A DNA stretch of 64,000 nucleotides from Salsipaludibacter sp963735045 (GCA_963735045.1 CAVTIZ010000003.1:1488001-1552000); one strand, 5' to 3'. Shown: positions 44,363 through 53,704, numbered from the stretch's first letter. Program-made: numbers and translations. Notes: generated from the letters alone by a model not told the origin.

Positions 44363-47263
44363 ATGACCACGACCCTGCCGGCGCGACCCGCTGTCGCCGC
44401 CAGCCCGACCACCCTCCCGGACGGCTTCGCCCGCCGCCACATCGGCCCCGACGCGGCCCAGGTCGCCACGATGCTGGACCGCCTCGGCGTGTCGTCGTTG
44501 GACGACCTGATGACCCAGGCGTTGCCACCCGGCGTGGACCACCGTGGCCGCGGCGACCTGCCGGGGGCCCGCCGGGAGTCCGAGGCGTTGGCCGTCCTGC
44601 GGGCACGAGCGGACGCGTGCCGACCGGGCACGCCACTGATCGGCATGGGCTACCACACGACCACGACGCCCGCGGTGATCCGGCGCAACGTGCTGGAGAA
44701 CCCGGCCTGGTACACCGCCTACACGCCCTACCAGTCCGAGATCTCGCAGGGTCGGCTCGAGGCCCTGCTGCACTTCCAGACGATGGTGTGCGACCTCACC
44801 GGCCTGGACGTGGCCAACGCCTCGTTGCTGGACGAGGCCTCCGCGGCTGCCGAGGCGGTCGGGCTGGCCCATCGGGCGACGCGGGGTCGTCACGACGTCG
44901 TGGCGGTGGACCGCGACGTCCACCCCCAGACGCTGGCCGTGGTCGAGACCCGCACCCGGGGGCTGGGCCTGGACGTACGACTGGTGGACCTCGACGCGGA
45001 CGACCCGGCCGAGGCGCTGGCCGACACCTTCGGCCTGCTGGTCCAGGAGCCGGGCTCCTCCGGCCAGGTCCGCGACACGGCGGCATGGACGGCGGCGGCC
45101 GCCGACGCCGGGGCGATCGCGATCGCGGCCTGCGACCCGTTGTCGCTGCTGCTGCTGGAGGCGCCCGGTGGACGCGGCTACGACGTGGCCGTCGGGTCCA
45201 CGCAGCGCTTCGGCGTGCCGCTGTGGTACGGCGGTCCGCATGCGGCCTTCATCGCCGTCCGGGAGACCCATCGCCGGATGCTTCCCGGGCGGTTGGTGGG
45301 TGTGTCGGTGGACCGAGCAGGCAACGCCGGCCTGCGCCTGGCCCTCCAGACCCGTGAGCAGCACATCCGTCGCGAGCGTGCGACCTCCAACATCTGCACG
45401 GCCCAGTCGCTGCCGGCCATCGCCGCCGTGTCCTACGCGATCTTCCACGGTCCCGAGGGCCTGCGCCAGATCGCCCAGCGCATCCACGACGCGACCGGTG
45501 TGCTGGTGGCCCGCCTCGCCGCCCTGGACGTCGAGGTCGTCACGACCCGTTGGTTCGACACGGTGACCGTCGCGGTGCCCGATGCCGCCGCGGTGCACGC
45601 CACGGCACGCGCCGACGACCTGGAGCTCCGCGAGGTCGACGACACCCACGTCGGGATCGCCTTCGGTGAGGGCGCCGACGCCGCCCTGGTGGACCGGGTC
45701 GTGGCCGCCGTCGCCACCGCGCTCGACCGGTCCGAGTCCGACGACGTCGTGGTGCCGGACTCCCCGCTGGCCGACCTCCCGACCCGCGACGTGCTGCGCC
45801 ACGCCGTGTTCGCCGACCACCAGTCCGAGACCGCCCTGATGCGGCTGCTGCGGCGCTGGTCGGACCGGGACCTCGCCCTGGATCGCACCATGATCCCGCT
45901 CGGCTCGTGCACGATGAAGCTCAACGCCGCGGCCGAGCTGGAGCCGATCTCGTTCCCCGGCTTCGCCGACCTGCACCCGTTCGTGCCGCACGCACGCGCG
46001 GCCGGACTCCACGAGGTGATCCACGACCTGCGCACCTGGCTGGCCGAACTGACCGGCTTCGAGCGCGTGTCGCTGCAGCCCAACGCGGGCTCCCAGGGCG
46101 AGTTCGCCGGGCTGCTCGCGATCCGGCGTTGGCACGAGGCGAACGGGGACCACGACCGCACCGTCGTGCTGATCCCGTCGTCGGCCCACGGCACCAACGC
46201 CGCGTCGGCGGCGATGGCCGGCATGGACGTCGAGGTGGTCGCCTGCGACGAGGCCGGCAACGTCGACCTGGACGACCTGCGCGCCCGCTGCCGGGCACAC
46301 GGCGACGACCTCGCTGCGCTGATGGTGACCTACCCGTCCACGCACGGGGTGTTCGAAGCCGCCATCACCGACGTCGTCGACGCCGTGCACGACGCGGGTG
46401 GGCAGGTCTACCTCGACGGGGCCAACCTCAACGCCCTGGTCGGCTGGGTCCGCCCGGGTGACCTGGGGGCCGACGTGGCGCACCTCAACCTCCACAAGAC
46501 CTTCGCCATCCCCCACGGTGGCGGCGGGCCGGGGGTCGGACCGATCGGCGTGGCCGCCCACCTGGTCGACCACCTGCCCGGGCACCCCGTGGTGGCGCCC
46601 GATGCCGGGGATGCCGGCGCCGTGGCCGCCGCCCCGTGGGGATCGGCCGGGATCCTGCCGATCTCGTGGGCCTACCTCGCCATGATGGGTCGCGAGGGGC
46701 TGCAGGCGGCCACCGCCGTGGCCGTCCTCGGCGCGAACGACCTGGCCCATCGGCTCGGCGAGGACTTCCCGGTGCTGTACCGGGGGGCCCACGGCCGGGT
46801 CGCCCACGAGTGCATCCTGGACCTGCGCGACATCACCGCCACCACGGGCGTCACCAACGAAGACGTCGCCAAGCGCCTGATCGACTTCGGCTTCCACGCA
46901 CCCACGATGTCCTTCCCGGTGCCCGGCACGTTGATGGTGGAGCCCACGGAATCGGAGTCGCTGGTCGAGCTCGACCGCTTCGTCGCGGCCATGACCACCA
47001 TCCGGGCCGAGATCGACGCCGTCGCCGACGGCGACATCGCGGTCGACGACAGCCCCCTGCGCCACGCCCCCCACACGGCCGCGGTCGCGGTGGCCGACGA
47101 CTGGGACCGGGCCTACCCGCGGTCCCAGGGGGCCTTCCCCGCAGGTCCGGCAACGGCCCCCGACAAGTACTGGCCTCCCGTGGGACGCATCGACAACGCC
47201 GGCGGCGACCGCAACCCGATCTGTGCCTGCCCCCCGATGACCGAGTACACCGACCTCGTCTAG
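44363..47263 (+). CDS. gcvP: glycine dehydrogenase (decarboxylating), single-chain P protein
   Basis: A 966-residue fused P protein (alpha and beta halves in one chain). It decarboxylates glycine with pyridoxal phosphate and passes the aminomethyl group to GcvH. FARRHIGPDAAQVATML opens the N-terminal half, IPLGSCTMKLNAAAE the second, and the PLP lysine is K712 in NLHKTFAIPHGGGGPG. It ends RNPICACPPMTEYTDLV. The ATG has GGAGG upstream. It follows gcvT after 127 bp and presumably shares the riboswitch. gcvH is neither between them nor elsewhere in the window. Confidence 0.97.
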   Translation: MTTTLPARPAVAASPTTLPDGFARRHIGPDAAQVATMLDRLGVSSLDDLMTQALPPGVDHRGRGDLPGARRESEALAVLRARADACRPGTPLIGMGYHTTTTPAVIRRNVLENPAWYTAYTPYQSEISQGRLEALLHFQTMVCDLTGLDVANASLLDEASAAAEAVGLAHRATRGRHDVVAVDRDVHPQTLAVVETRTRGLGLDVRLVDLDADDPAEALADTFGLLVQEPGSSGQVRDTAAWTAAAADAGAIAIAACDPLSLLLLEAPGGRGYDVAVGSTQRFGVPLWYGGPHAAFIAVRETHRRMLPGRLVGVSVDRAGNAGLRLALQTREQHIRRERATSNICTAQSLPAIAAVSYAIFHGPEGLRQIAQRIHDATGVLVARLAALDVEVVTTRWFDTVTVAVPDAAAVHATARADDLELREVDDTHVGIAFGEGADAALVDRVVAAVATALDRSESDDVVVPDSPLADLPTRDVLRHAVFADHQSETALMRLLRRWSDRDLALDRTMIPLGSCTMKLNAAAELEPISFPGFADLHPFVPHARAAGLHEVIHDLRTWLAELTGFERVSLQPNAGSQGEFAGLLAIRRWHEANGDHDRTVVLIPSSAHGTNAASAAMAGMDVEVVACDEAGNVDLDDLRARCRAHGDDLAALMVTYPSTHGVFEAAITDVVDAVHDAGGQVYLDGANLNALVGWVRPGDLGADVAHLNLHKTFAIPHGGGGPGVGPIGVAAHLVDHLPGHPVVAPDAGDAGAVAAAPWGSAGILPISWAYLAMMGREGLQAATAVAVLGANDLAHRLGEDFPVLYRGAHGRVAHECILDLRDITATTGVTNEDVAKRLIDFGFHAPTMSFPVPGTLMVEPTESESLVELDRFVAAMTTIRAEIDAVADGDIAVDDSPLRHAPHTAAVAVADDWDRAYPRSQGAFPAGPATAPDKYWPPVGRIDNAGGDRNPICACPPMTEYTDLV

Positions 47264-47304
47264 CCCCCCCTCCGCGGGCTCGGGTGCCGGTCTCGGTACC
47301 CCGG

Positions 47305-48114
47305 TCAGGGCATGGTGGTGGGCCCGAGGCGCACCGACAGGCAGGTGACGCAGCCCTCGAGCCGTTCGAACTCGTCGATCTCGACGGTCACGACGTCCAG
47401 TCCGCGCGCGGCCAGCAGTGCGGCCGTGCGCGGCGCCCCGGTCGCCACCAGCACGCGCTCCGCACCCAGCGCCACCACGTGGGCGCCGGGTTCCTCCGGG
47501 GCGGCGAGGAACGACGGGAACCGGGTCGGGTCGTCGACCACGGGCACGTACCCGACCACGGTGTGGTCCGGCAGGGCCGTCACGGCGGACTTCAGGTGCA
47601 GCACACGGGTGACCGGCACGGCCACCACCGTCCGGCCGAGCGGGGCGAGGTGCCTCGCCAACTGGCGGATCCCGGTGTCGTTGGTGCGCCCGCCGCGACC
47701 GACGTAGACGGTGTCGCCGACCTGCAGCACGTCACCCCCGTCCAGGGTGGCCGGCGCCGTCACCGCGACCGTGCGAAGGCCCGCCTCCTCCAGCGCCGTG
47801 GCCACCCCCGCGGTCTCGCCGCGACGTTCGGGGGCGCCCGGACGGGTCACCACGCCGAGGTCGCCGACCACGACCGCCGCGTCCTCCACGAAGACCGCGT
47901 CGGGGCAGTCGTCGGCCGGCGCGACCTCGCGGATCGACCAGCCATGGGCCATGAACGCCTCGACGTAGCCCTCCCACTGCCGTCGAGCGCGTTCGACGTC
48001 GACCGGGCGACGTGGCAGGTGGGTGACCAGGCCGTCGGCCAGGCGCGGGCCAGGACGACGAACGAGCGCCGTCGGCGCCGGGGCCGTGGGTGCGGAGCGG
48101 GACGGGCGCGACAT
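47305..48114 (-). CDS. ddaH: dimethylarginine dimethylaminohydrolase family protein
   Basis: A 269-residue guanidine-modifying enzyme of the amidinotransferase superfamily. It hydrolyses methylarginines to citrulline, or acts on a related amidine. Active-site signatures are CPDAVFVEDAAVVV (acid), TRVLHLKSAVTAL (catalytic His) and EGCVTCLSVRLG (nucleophilic Cys near the end). ATG at 48114 is preferred; the frame is open a further 21 codons but without family sequence. It is convergent with gcvP and stands alone. Confidence 0.85.
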   Translation of the reverse strand: MSRPSRSAPTAPAPTALVRRPGPRLADGLVTHLPRRPVDVERARRQWEGYVEAFMAHGWSIREVAPADDCPDAVFVEDAAVVVGDLGVVTRPGAPERRGETAGVATALEEAGLRTVAVTAPATLDGGDVLQVGDTVYVGRGGRTNDTGIRQLARHLAPLGRTVVAVPVTRVLHLKSAVTALPDHTVVGYVPVVDDPTRFPSFLAAPEEPGAHVVALGAERVLVATGAPRTAALLAARGLDVVTVEIDEFERLEGCVTCLSVRLGPTTMP

Positions 48115-48217
48115 GCCGCCAGCATGCCGCGCCCCGGGGGCGCCTGCCGGCACGGCCCGCCCACGGCGAGACCACACGAGACCACACCGGGGGGACCTCG
48201 CCCCGCCTCGGGCGTCC

Positions 48218-48223
48218 TAGCCT
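48218..48223 (+). promoter_or_regulatory. -10 hexamer for the MFS gene
   Basis: TAGCCT, TANNNT type, 51 bases before the ATG at 48275. Its position rules against the alternative GTG at 48227. Confidence 0.35.
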
Positions 48224-48274
48224 GCCGTGGACGCCGCCCGGGTCGCACGGGCCCGGCACCGGGACGGACCGCCC

Positions 48275-49540
48275 ATGGACGACGCCACGACCACCGACCC
48301 CGCGCGCAGTCGGGTCACGGCCGCCAGCCGTCGCCTGGTCGGCGCCCTCACCCTCACCAAGTTCGGCGACCGGATCGTCGACCCGAAGACCGTGCTGCCC
48401 TGGTTCCTCGAGTCGGCCGGGGCACCGCTGGTCCTGACCGGGCTGCTGGTCCCGATCCGCGAGTCCGGTGCCCTGCTCCCCCAGGCGGCCATCTCGCCGT
48501 GGGTCGCCAGCCACGAGCGACGGACGTGGGTGTGGGTGCTCGGGGCCATCGGACAGGCGATCGCGGCGGCCGGCATGGGCGCCACGGCGGCCACGCTGAC
48601 CGGGACCGTGGCAGGTGTGGCGATCCTGGTGCTGGTGGCCGTGTTCGCCTTCGCCCGGTCGCTGTGCAGCCTGAGCATCAAGGACGTCATGGGACGAACC
48701 ATCCCGGCCGGACGGCGCGGGCGGGTGACGGGGTGGGCGGACTCGGCGTCGGGCCTGGCCGCGCTGACGCTGGGCCTGGGGTTGCGGGGGGTGGAGGGCT
48801 CGGCCGCCACCACCTTCGCCTGGCTGCTGGTGGGCGGGGCCGTGTTGTGGCTGCTCGCGGTGGTCGTCCTGGCGGGAATCGACGAGCCCCCCGCCACCGG
48901 CGACGACCGCGACATCGAGTCGTTGGCCGACGCGGTCCGCCTGCTGCGCGAGGATGCCGACTTCCGCCACTTCGTCGTGGCCAGGACGCTGCTGCTGGCA
49001 TCGGCGCTGACCCCACCGTTCGTCGTGGCGCTGGCCGTGGAGGCCACCGGCAGCGACATCGCCGGCCTGGGCCCGTTCGTGGTCGCGGCCGGGCTGGCGG
49101 CACTGCTCGGCGGTCGCACGTGGGGCCGGTTCGCGGACCGCTCCAGCCGCGTCGTCATGGCGGCCGCGGCAGGCACGGCCTCGGTCGTGGTCCTGGTCGT
49201 GGTGGCCGTGGCGCTGGCCGGCGCCGACACCCTTCGGCCGTGGGTCGTGCTGTACTTCGTGCTGTCGCTGATCCACACCGGGGCCCGGGTCGGTCGCTCC
49301 ACCTACGTCGTGGAACTCGGTGACCGCGGTGCCCGGACCAGCTACGTGGCGGTGTCCAACACCGTGATGGGCCTGCTGCTGCTGGTCGTCGGCGGCCTCA
49401 CGTCGCTGCTGGCCCTGCTCGGCACCGAGGTCGCGCTGGTCGCGCTGGCCCTGCTGGGCGCGGCCGGCGTGCCCGTGGCACTGCGCCTGCCCGAGACCGG
49501 TGTCGGTGCACACGCGACGGACGGCGACACGACGCGGTGA
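48275..49540 (+). CDS. major facilitator superfamily transporter
   Basis: A 421-residue polytopic protein with about 11-12 hydrophobic segments and MFS layout. VLTGLLVPIRESGALLPQAA resembles loop and helix 2 of drug-type MFS proteins, and GRTIPAGRRGRVTGWADSASG lies in the middle. KFGDRIVDPKTVLPWFLES near the N-terminus resembles bacterial MFS proteins of unknown substrate. There is no operon partner. The start follows the -10 at 48218. Confidence 0.78.
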   Translation: MDDATTTDPARSRVTAASRRLVGALTLTKFGDRIVDPKTVLPWFLESAGAPLVLTGLLVPIRESGALLPQAAISPWVASHERRTWVWVLGAIGQAIAAAGMGATAATLTGTVAGVAILVLVAVFAFARSLCSLSIKDVMGRTIPAGRRGRVTGWADSASGLAALTLGLGLRGVEGSAATTFAWLLVGGAVLWLLAVVVLAGIDEPPATGDDRDIESLADAVRLLREDADFRHFVVARTLLLASALTPPFVVALAVEATGSDIAGLGPFVVAAGLAALLGGRTWGRFADRSSRVVMAAAAGTASVVVLVVVAVALAGADTLRPWVVLYFVLSLIHTGARVGRSTYVVELGDRGARTSYVAVSNTVMGLLLLVVGGLTSLLALLGTEVALVALALLGAAGVPVALRLPETGVGAHATDGDTTR

Positions 49541-49596
49541 ACCCCCGGGACCGACGTGGCGTCGTCCGGCGCCGGTCCACACGGCCACCCTGGCGG

Positions 49597-49602
49597 TAGC
49601 GT
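49597..49602 (+). promoter_or_regulatory. -10 hexamer of a leaderless transcript (DUF2254 gene)
   Basis: TAGCGT ends 7 bases before the ATG at 49610, so transcription should start at or next to the A of ATG. No ribosome site precedes the ATG. Confidence 0.45.
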
Positions 49603-49609
49603 CGGGCGG

Positions 49610-50953
49610 ATGGACACCTTCCGCCTGTGGCTCACCCACCAACTCGACACCCTGCGTTCCTCGCTGTGGGTCATCCCCGCGATCGGGGTCGGCGTCGGGA
49701 TCGTGGCGGCGTTCCTGCTGGCCGCGCTCGGCGACGCCGGCTCGGGCGTGCTGCCGCTGTTCGTGGGGTCGGCCGACAGTGCCCGCAGCGTGCTGTCGGT
49801 GATCGCCGGGTCGACCATGACCGTGACCTCGCTGACCTTCTCCCTCACGGTGGTCGCCCTGCAGGTCGCGTCCGGGCAGTTCACGCCCCGGCTGATGCGC
49901 TCGTTCCTGTCCGATCGTGGCAACAAGGTGGTCCTGGCGATCTTCCTCGGCACCTTCACGCTGTCGCTGGTGCTGCTGCAGTTCGTGCAGGGCGCCACCG
50001 AGACCTTCACCGTCCAGGTGCCGACGCTGGGCGTGACCCTGGCGATCCTGGCCGCCCTGGCCTCCATCATCGCGCTGGTGTACTTCATCCACCACCTGAC
50101 CCAGCAGCTCCGGATCGACCGCGTGATGTGGCGTGTCGCCGACGCCACGCTGGCGGCCATCGACGCCAACTACCGCCCGGCGCGACTGCCCGACGACGAC
50201 GCGGACGAGGTCGACCTGCCCGACCAGCTCGTGGTGGTCGCGGCGCGGCGTTCGGGACACCTCAACGACTTCGACCTCGACGCGTTGCTCGACGCGGCCG
50301 TCGAGGCCCGGCTGACCGTGCGCCTGCGGCCGGTCGTGGGGGCCTTCGTCGTGGCCGGCACGACACTGGCCTGGGCCTGGCCCGCCGACGACACCGACGC
50401 CGGCGAGCTCGACGACGACACGGCGCGACGCGTCGTCGCCGACCACGTGCTGTTGTCGTCGGACCGCAGCGTCGCCCACGACCCCTCCTTCGGCATCCGC
50501 CAGCTGGTCGACATCGGTGCTCGGGCGTTGTCGCCCGGTGTGAACGACCCCACCACGGCCGTGGAGGCCATCCAGCACCTCAGCCGGGTCCTGCGGGGGC
50601 TGGCCCACCGCGACGTCGGCACCCTCGTGCGCGCCCGGGACGGCTCCACCGTCATGTTCCCGCGACCCTCCTTCGACGACCACCTCGACCTGGCCGTCAA
50701 CCAACTCCTCCACTACGGGGCCGGTGACGCCGAGGTGCTGCGCGCACTGGTCCAACTGGTGCGTGACGTTGGCGAGGACGTCGGCAGCACCGCCCGCCGT
50801 GACCAGCTGGCGGCCCACCTGGACCAGCTCGAGGCGGTCATCGAGGAACGCGACCTGTCGCCCCGCGAGCGCGAACCGGTCGACAACGCCGTGGACGTGG
50901 CCCGCGAGATCCTCGCCGGCATCGAGTCCGGCGCCGATCCGCACGCCTCGTGA
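49610..50953 (+). CDS. DUF2254 family membrane protein
   Basis: A 447-residue protein with four membrane helices in the first 180 residues (SLWVIPAIGVGVGIVAAFLL, SVIAGSTMTVTSLTFSLTVV, and the pair around KVVLAIFLGTF and ALASIIALVYFIHH). A soluble domain follows that contains FGIRQLVDIGARALSPGVND, the DUF2254 signature. The function of the family is unknown; the overall shape suggests a channel or sensor. The translation start directly follows a -10 motif. Confidence 0.88.
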   Translation: MDTFRLWLTHQLDTLRSSLWVIPAIGVGVGIVAAFLLAALGDAGSGVLPLFVGSADSARSVLSVIAGSTMTVTSLTFSLTVVALQVASGQFTPRLMRSFLSDRGNKVVLAIFLGTFTLSLVLLQFVQGATETFTVQVPTLGVTLAILAALASIIALVYFIHHLTQQLRIDRVMWRVADATLAAIDANYRPARLPDDDADEVDLPDQLVVVAARRSGHLNDFDLDALLDAAVEARLTVRLRPVVGAFVVAGTTLAWAWPADDTDAGELDDDTARRVVADHVLLSSDRSVAHDPSFGIRQLVDIGARALSPGVNDPTTAVEAIQHLSRVLRGLAHRDVGTLVRARDGSTVMFPRPSFDDHLDLAVNQLLHYGAGDAEVLRALVQLVRDVGEDVGSTARRDQLAAHLDQLEAVIEERDLSPREREPVDNAVDVAREILAGIESGADPHAS

Positions 50954-50994
50954 CGGCCGACCGGAGACGGGCTGACGGACAATGGGGTGGGTCC

Positions 50995-51000
50995 TAGAGT
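50995..51000 (+). promoter_or_regulatory. -10 hexamer for the acyl-CoA ligase gene
   Basis: TAGAGT, TANNNT type, 50 bases upstream of the ATG. Confidence 0.35.
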
Positions 51001-51049
51001 CGGTGGTCCCCACTGTCCCAGCACCCGACCGAACCCGACGAGGATTCCG

Positions 51050-52678
51050 ATGACCGTCACGTCGACCATGATGGACGACCACCAGCTCACCGTGCAGCAG
51101 ATGTTCTGGCACGGGGCCAAGGTCCATGCGGACCACCAGGTCGTGACCTGGCAGGGCGACCACGCGACCCGCCACACCTTCGCCGAGACCGCCGAGCGGG
51201 CCATCCGGCTGACCAATGCCCTGCAGGACCTGGGCGTCGGGCCCGGTGACGTGGTGGCCTCGTTCATGTGGAACAACCACGCCCACGCCGAGGCCTACCT
51301 GGGCGTGCCGTGCATGGGCGCGATCCTGCACACCCTCAACATCCGACTGTTCCCCGACCAGCTCGACTACGTCATCCGCGACGGCGGGGACACGGTCATC
51401 ATCGTCGACGACACGCTGGTCCCGCTGCTGGCCAAGGTCAAGGACACGCTCGAGGTCGTGGACCACGTGGTGGTGGTCGGCGACGGGGACGCCTCGGCGC
51501 TCGGGCGCGACGTGCTGCGCTACGAGGAGCTGCTGGCGGACGCCTCCACGGAGCCGAACTGGCCCGACGTGGTCGAGACCGATCCCTGCACCATGTGCTA
51601 CACCTCCGGCACCACCGGCAACCCCAAGGGCGTGGTGTACTCGCACCGGTCCCAGTGGACCCACACCTTCGGGGCCAACATGGGCGGGCTGGGCGTCCGG
51701 TCCGGGGACCGGCTGCTCATGATCGTCCCGCAGTTCCACGCCAACGCCTGGGGCCTGATCTACCTGTCCTGGATCATGGGCATGGACATCCTCCAGCCCG
51801 GCCCGCACCTGCAGCCCGAGCCGCTGGCGGCGTTCATCGCCGCCGAGCGCCCCACCTTCGCCGCGGCCGTGCCGACGGTGTTCAACGGCCTGCTGCAGTA
51901 CAGCCAGGTCGCCGAGGTGGACCTGTCGTCCATCGAGTCGTGCGTCATCGGTGGCGCCGCGGTGCCGCGCAGCCTGATCGACGCCTTCCACGAGCAGTTC
52001 GACGTGGACGTCGTCCAGGGCTGGGGCATGACCGAGATGTCGCCGTTGGGCACGGTCGGACTGCCGCCGTCCCACGACATGGACTGGGAGGAGGGCGCCG
52101 CCTATCGCGCCAAGGCCGGCCGGATCGTGCCCGGCGTCGAGATGCGCATCGTGGGTGACGACGGCGAGGAACTGGCCTGGGACGGCGACACCCAGGGCGA
52201 GGTCGAGGTCCGGGGGCCGTGGATCACCGCCGGCTACCACGAGCTGGACGACGCCGGGGAGAAGTTCCACGACGGCTGGCTGCGCACGGGCGACGTCGGC
52301 GTGATCGAACCCGGCGGCTACCTCGTCATCAAGGACCGCTCCAAGGACGTCATCAAGTCCGGTGGCGAGTGGATCTCGTCGGTGGACCTGGAGAACGAGA
52401 TCATGGCCCACGACGACGTGGTGGAGGCCGCGGTCATCGGCGTGCCCGACGAGAAGTGGGACGAGCGGCCGTTGGCCTGTGTCGTGGTGGCCGATGGCGC
52501 CGAGCTCTCCCCCGCCGACCTGGTCGGGTTCCTCGAGGGCCGGATCGCGTCGTGGTGGATGCCCGAACGCTGGGCATTCGTCGACGAGATCCCCAAGACC
52601 TCCGTGGGCAAGTTCGACAAGAAGGTGCTGCGCGGGGACAACGACGAGGGCAACCTCGAGGTGGTCCGCGCCGACTGA
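51050..52678 (+). CDS. medium/long-chain fatty acyl-CoA ligase (AlkK/FadD type)
   Basis: A 542-residue adenylate-forming ligase that activates fatty acids to acyl-CoA. The P-loop is CYTSGTTGNPKGVVYSHRS; GWGMTEMSPLGT, DGWLRTGDVG and KDRSKDVIKSGGEWISS are the A5, A7 and A8 motifs. The catalytic lysine lies near the end in KTSVGKFDKKVL. The pattern fits the medium-chain/AlkK-like group. The ATG follows GAGGATTCCG. It is a stand-alone gene before the tRNA-His/tRNA-Lys pair. Confidence 0.92.
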   Translation: MTVTSTMMDDHQLTVQQMFWHGAKVHADHQVVTWQGDHATRHTFAETAERAIRLTNALQDLGVGPGDVVASFMWNNHAHAEAYLGVPCMGAILHTLNIRLFPDQLDYVIRDGGDTVIIVDDTLVPLLAKVKDTLEVVDHVVVVGDGDASALGRDVLRYEELLADASTEPNWPDVVETDPCTMCYTSGTTGNPKGVVYSHRSQWTHTFGANMGGLGVRSGDRLLMIVPQFHANAWGLIYLSWIMGMDILQPGPHLQPEPLAAFIAAERPTFAAAVPTVFNGLLQYSQVAEVDLSSIESCVIGGAAVPRSLIDAFHEQFDVDVVQGWGMTEMSPLGTVGLPPSHDMDWEEGAAYRAKAGRIVPGVEMRIVGDDGEELAWDGDTQGEVEVRGPWITAGYHELDDAGEKFHDGWLRTGDVGVIEPGGYLVIKDRSKDVIKSGGEWISSVDLENEIMAHDDVVEAAVIGVPDEKWDERPLACVVVADGAELSPADLVGFLEGRIASWWMPERWAFVDEIPKTSVGKFDKKVLRGDNDEGNLEVVRAD

Positions 52679-52768
52679 CACCCCCGGCCCGCGTGGTGGC
52701 GAATGGCCGGCTCCGGGTCGGTCCGGTAGCCTCGTCGGTCGCGTCCGGGTTCCGCCCGGACGCGCATG

Positions 52769-52846
52769 GTGGCTGTAGCTCAGCTTGGTTAGAGCGTCTG
52801 GTTGTGATCCAGAAGGCCGGGGGTTCAAGTCCCCTCAGCCACCCCA
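52769..52846 (+). tRNA. tRNA-His (anticodon GTG)
   Basis: Acceptor GTGGCTG/CAGCCAC, anticodon loop TTGTGAT between TCTGG and CCAGA (GTG). Discriminator C and CCA are encoded, and a G at 52768 can serve as the extra G-1 that pairs with C73. A TAGCCT -10 candidate is at 52727-52732. Confidence 0.95.
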
Positions 52847-52909
52847 TCGATCGACCACCACGTGCCGATGGTCACCATCGGCGCGTTCGCGGCCGGACCC
52901 ACCACGCAG

Positions 52910-52915
52910 TACCGT
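52910..52915 (+). promoter_or_regulatory. -10 hexamer for tRNA-Lys
   Basis: TACCGT, ending 15 bases before the tRNA-Lys 5' end, suggests its own promoter rather than read-through from tRNA-His. Confidence 0.4.
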
Positions 52916-52930
52916 GTCCGGTCGCCACCT

Positions 52931-53006
52931 GCGCCGCTAGCTCAATTGGCAGAGCATCCGGCTCTTAACCGGCAGGTTCGGGGTTCAAGTCCCTGGCGGC
53001 GCACCA
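52931..53006 (+). tRNA. tRNA-Lys (anticodon CTT)
   Basis: Acceptor GCGCCGC/GCGGCGC, anticodon loop CTCTTAA (CTT), T-arm with GGTTCAAGTCC, and encoded ACCA at the 3' end. Confidence 0.96.
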
Positions 53007-53009
53007 TCC

Positions 53010-53037
53010 GACGGGCCCGGCGCATGCCGGGCCCGTC
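53010..53037 (+). terminator. terminator after tRNA-Lys
   Basis: A perfect 12-bp stem (GACGGGCCCGGC / GCCGGGCCCGTC) with a GCAT loop directly follows the CCA of tRNA-Lys; it lies about 50 bp from the end of the convergent gene and may serve both. Confidence 0.8.
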
Positions 53038-53087
53038 GTCGTGTCCGGGACCGCATCGCTGGCGACGGGGTCGGGCGAGCCGGTCAG

Positions 53088-53561
53088 TCAGGCGACCTGG
53101 CGCCGACCGGCCAGGCGCAGCAGCGCCAGCCCGATGGCCACCAGCACCAGTCCCAGCCCCGTGGCCATCGCCGCGACCCCGAACGCCACCACCGAGGTGA
53201 ACAGCGACGCCCGCAGGAACGACGCGGTCATGACGACGTCACGGGTGGGGTCGTCCTGGTCGAGCTGGGCAAAGGTGGCCCCGCCGCTGGCCTCCAGGGC
53301 GTGCTCGTTGATGACGTTGGCCTGGGACCAGGCGGTGACGGGCCCGTTGACCTGCTGGCCGGCGGCCAGGTCGGCATCGGCGGACACGGTGATGTCCTCG
53401 TTGGCGAGCTGGCCCTGGACCGCGACCCAGGTGGCGACTCCGGCGATGGCCATCACGGCACCGGCGACGACGACCAGCCAGGCGAGGATGCGCACCACGG
53501 TGGCATCCGACAGCGAGGTGGGGACCTCGGCATCGGATCGCGACGGGGAATCGGCGATCAT
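53088..53561 (-). CDS. hypothetical membrane protein with external domain
   Basis: A 157-residue protein with two membrane helices: ILAWLVVVAGAVMAIAGVAT (about 25-45) and SVVAFGVAAMATGLGLVLVAIG near the C-terminus. They flank an acidic domain of about 75 residues (ANEDITVSADADLAAGQQVN, then ALEASGGATFAQLDQDDP). AAGGAGCTGCCC before the ATG at 53561 is one of the best ribosome sites in the window, so the start is secure. Proteins of this layout are common in actinobacteria and have no known function. Confidence 0.72.
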   Translation of the reverse strand: MIADSPSRSDAEVPTSLSDATVVRILAWLVVVAGAVMAIAGVATWVAVQGQLANEDITVSADADLAAGQQVNGPVTAWSQANVINEHALEASGGATFAQLDQDDPTRDVVMTASFLRASLFTSVVAFGVAAMATGLGLVLVAIGLALLRLAGRRQVA

Positions 53562-53660
53562 GGGCAGCTCCTTGCCGGGTCGCATGCCCACCGAGGGGAT
53601 CCACGGGGACGGTGCGGCGATGGTGCCACACCGACGGCGTTGCACCAACCCCCCCTGGTC

Positions 53661-53704
53661 CTCCCGGGGCCCTCCCGGGGCCCTCCCGGGGCCTTCCCGG
53701 GGGC
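53661..53704. repeat. 11-bp tandem repeat CCTCCCGGGGC
   Basis: Three perfect copies and one diverged copy of an 11-bp unit containing CCCGGG lie in the 219-bp gap between divergent genes, about 77 bp upstream of the DNA ligase start. Confidence 0.92.

Noticed and set aside
47732..52828. A 1698-codon minus-strand reading across the MFS, DUF2254 and ligase genes
   Set aside because: It opposes three real genes, and its composition (Gln/His/Arg/Gly rich, no hydrophobic pattern) is that of a shadow frame.
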